Positions 6,702 through 6,723 of a stretch of DNA of 6,723 nucleotides are shown here, in pieces (position 1 is the first letter of the stretch; each line of letters begins with the position of its first letter). Origin of the DNA: Planctomycetota bacterium. GTDB taxonomy: Bacteria > Planctomycetota > Phycisphaerae > WQYP01. A model generated the notes under the pieces. The model was not told the origin of the DNA. It saw nothing but the letters and a program-made list of their open reading frames with translations, and ran no database searches. The stretch spans positions 1-6,723 of the forward strand of contig JAJYZY010000126.1 of assembly GCA_021799715.1 (NCBI GenBank), written 5' to 3'. Position numbers and translations under genes: made by a program.

Positions 6702-6723
6702 ATGGAAAACTTACTTATGTCGG
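6702..6723 (+). CDS. Start of a probable transposase ORF, cut by the window edge
   Basis: Only the first seven codons are visible, ATG onward, reading MENLLMS. The coding call rests mainly on context: a 25-bp tandem repeat and a hairpin sit immediately upstream, as at the left end of an insertion sequence. From memory, several ISNCY-type transposases with an N-terminal helix-turn-helix begin with a similar ME-x-x-x-MS stretch, but seven residues cannot establish a family. An IS21- or IS481-like element is an alternative. A weak AGG lies 4 nt before the ATG. Confidence 0.35.

Overview
The window carries four intact plus-strand genes set between two pieces of mobile DNA. From left to right they are: the 3' end of a REP-associated (Y1/HUH) transposase gene (RAYT); a ClC-family chloride channel or transporter with a C-terminal CBS pair; a two-domain fusion of a major facilitator (MFS) transporter and a PlsC acyltransferase; an aldo/keto reductase; a CPBP (CAAX-like) intramembrane protease; and, at the right edge, a 25-bp tandem repeat followed by the first codons of what is probably an insertion-sequence transposase. 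No supported gene lies on the minus strand, and I see no tRNA, rRNA or CRISPR array.

The organism is bacterial. The moderately GC-rich coding sequence, use of GTG or TTG as well as ATG starts, a RAYT gene, and the N-terminus of the CPBP protein (a 'GYFDRSHRPL'-type entry into the first membrane helix) remind me of Planctomycetota, perhaps Phycisphaerae. This is an impression from sequence style, not a search result, and I hold it weakly.

The MFS-PlsC and aldo/keto reductase genes are 46 bp apart and probably co-transcribed. The CPBP gene follows after 112 bp that contain a 6-bp GC-rich hairpin lacking a T run. The ClC gene is separated from MFS-PlsC by 220 bp and may be its own unit. Three of the four products are integral membrane proteins: ion transport, lysophospholipid flipping plus reacylation, and intramembrane proteolysis. 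The block therefore reads as an envelope and stress maintenance neighbourhood. No dedicated pathway can be proved from it.

The points most worth a second look are the MFS-PlsC fusion without the acyl-ACP synthetase domain of the related LplT/Aas fusions, the ClC protein with non-canonical residues at three mechanistic positions, and the head-to-tail 25-bp repeat plus hairpin in front of the truncated right-edge ORF. I found no clear evidence of a wholly new system.
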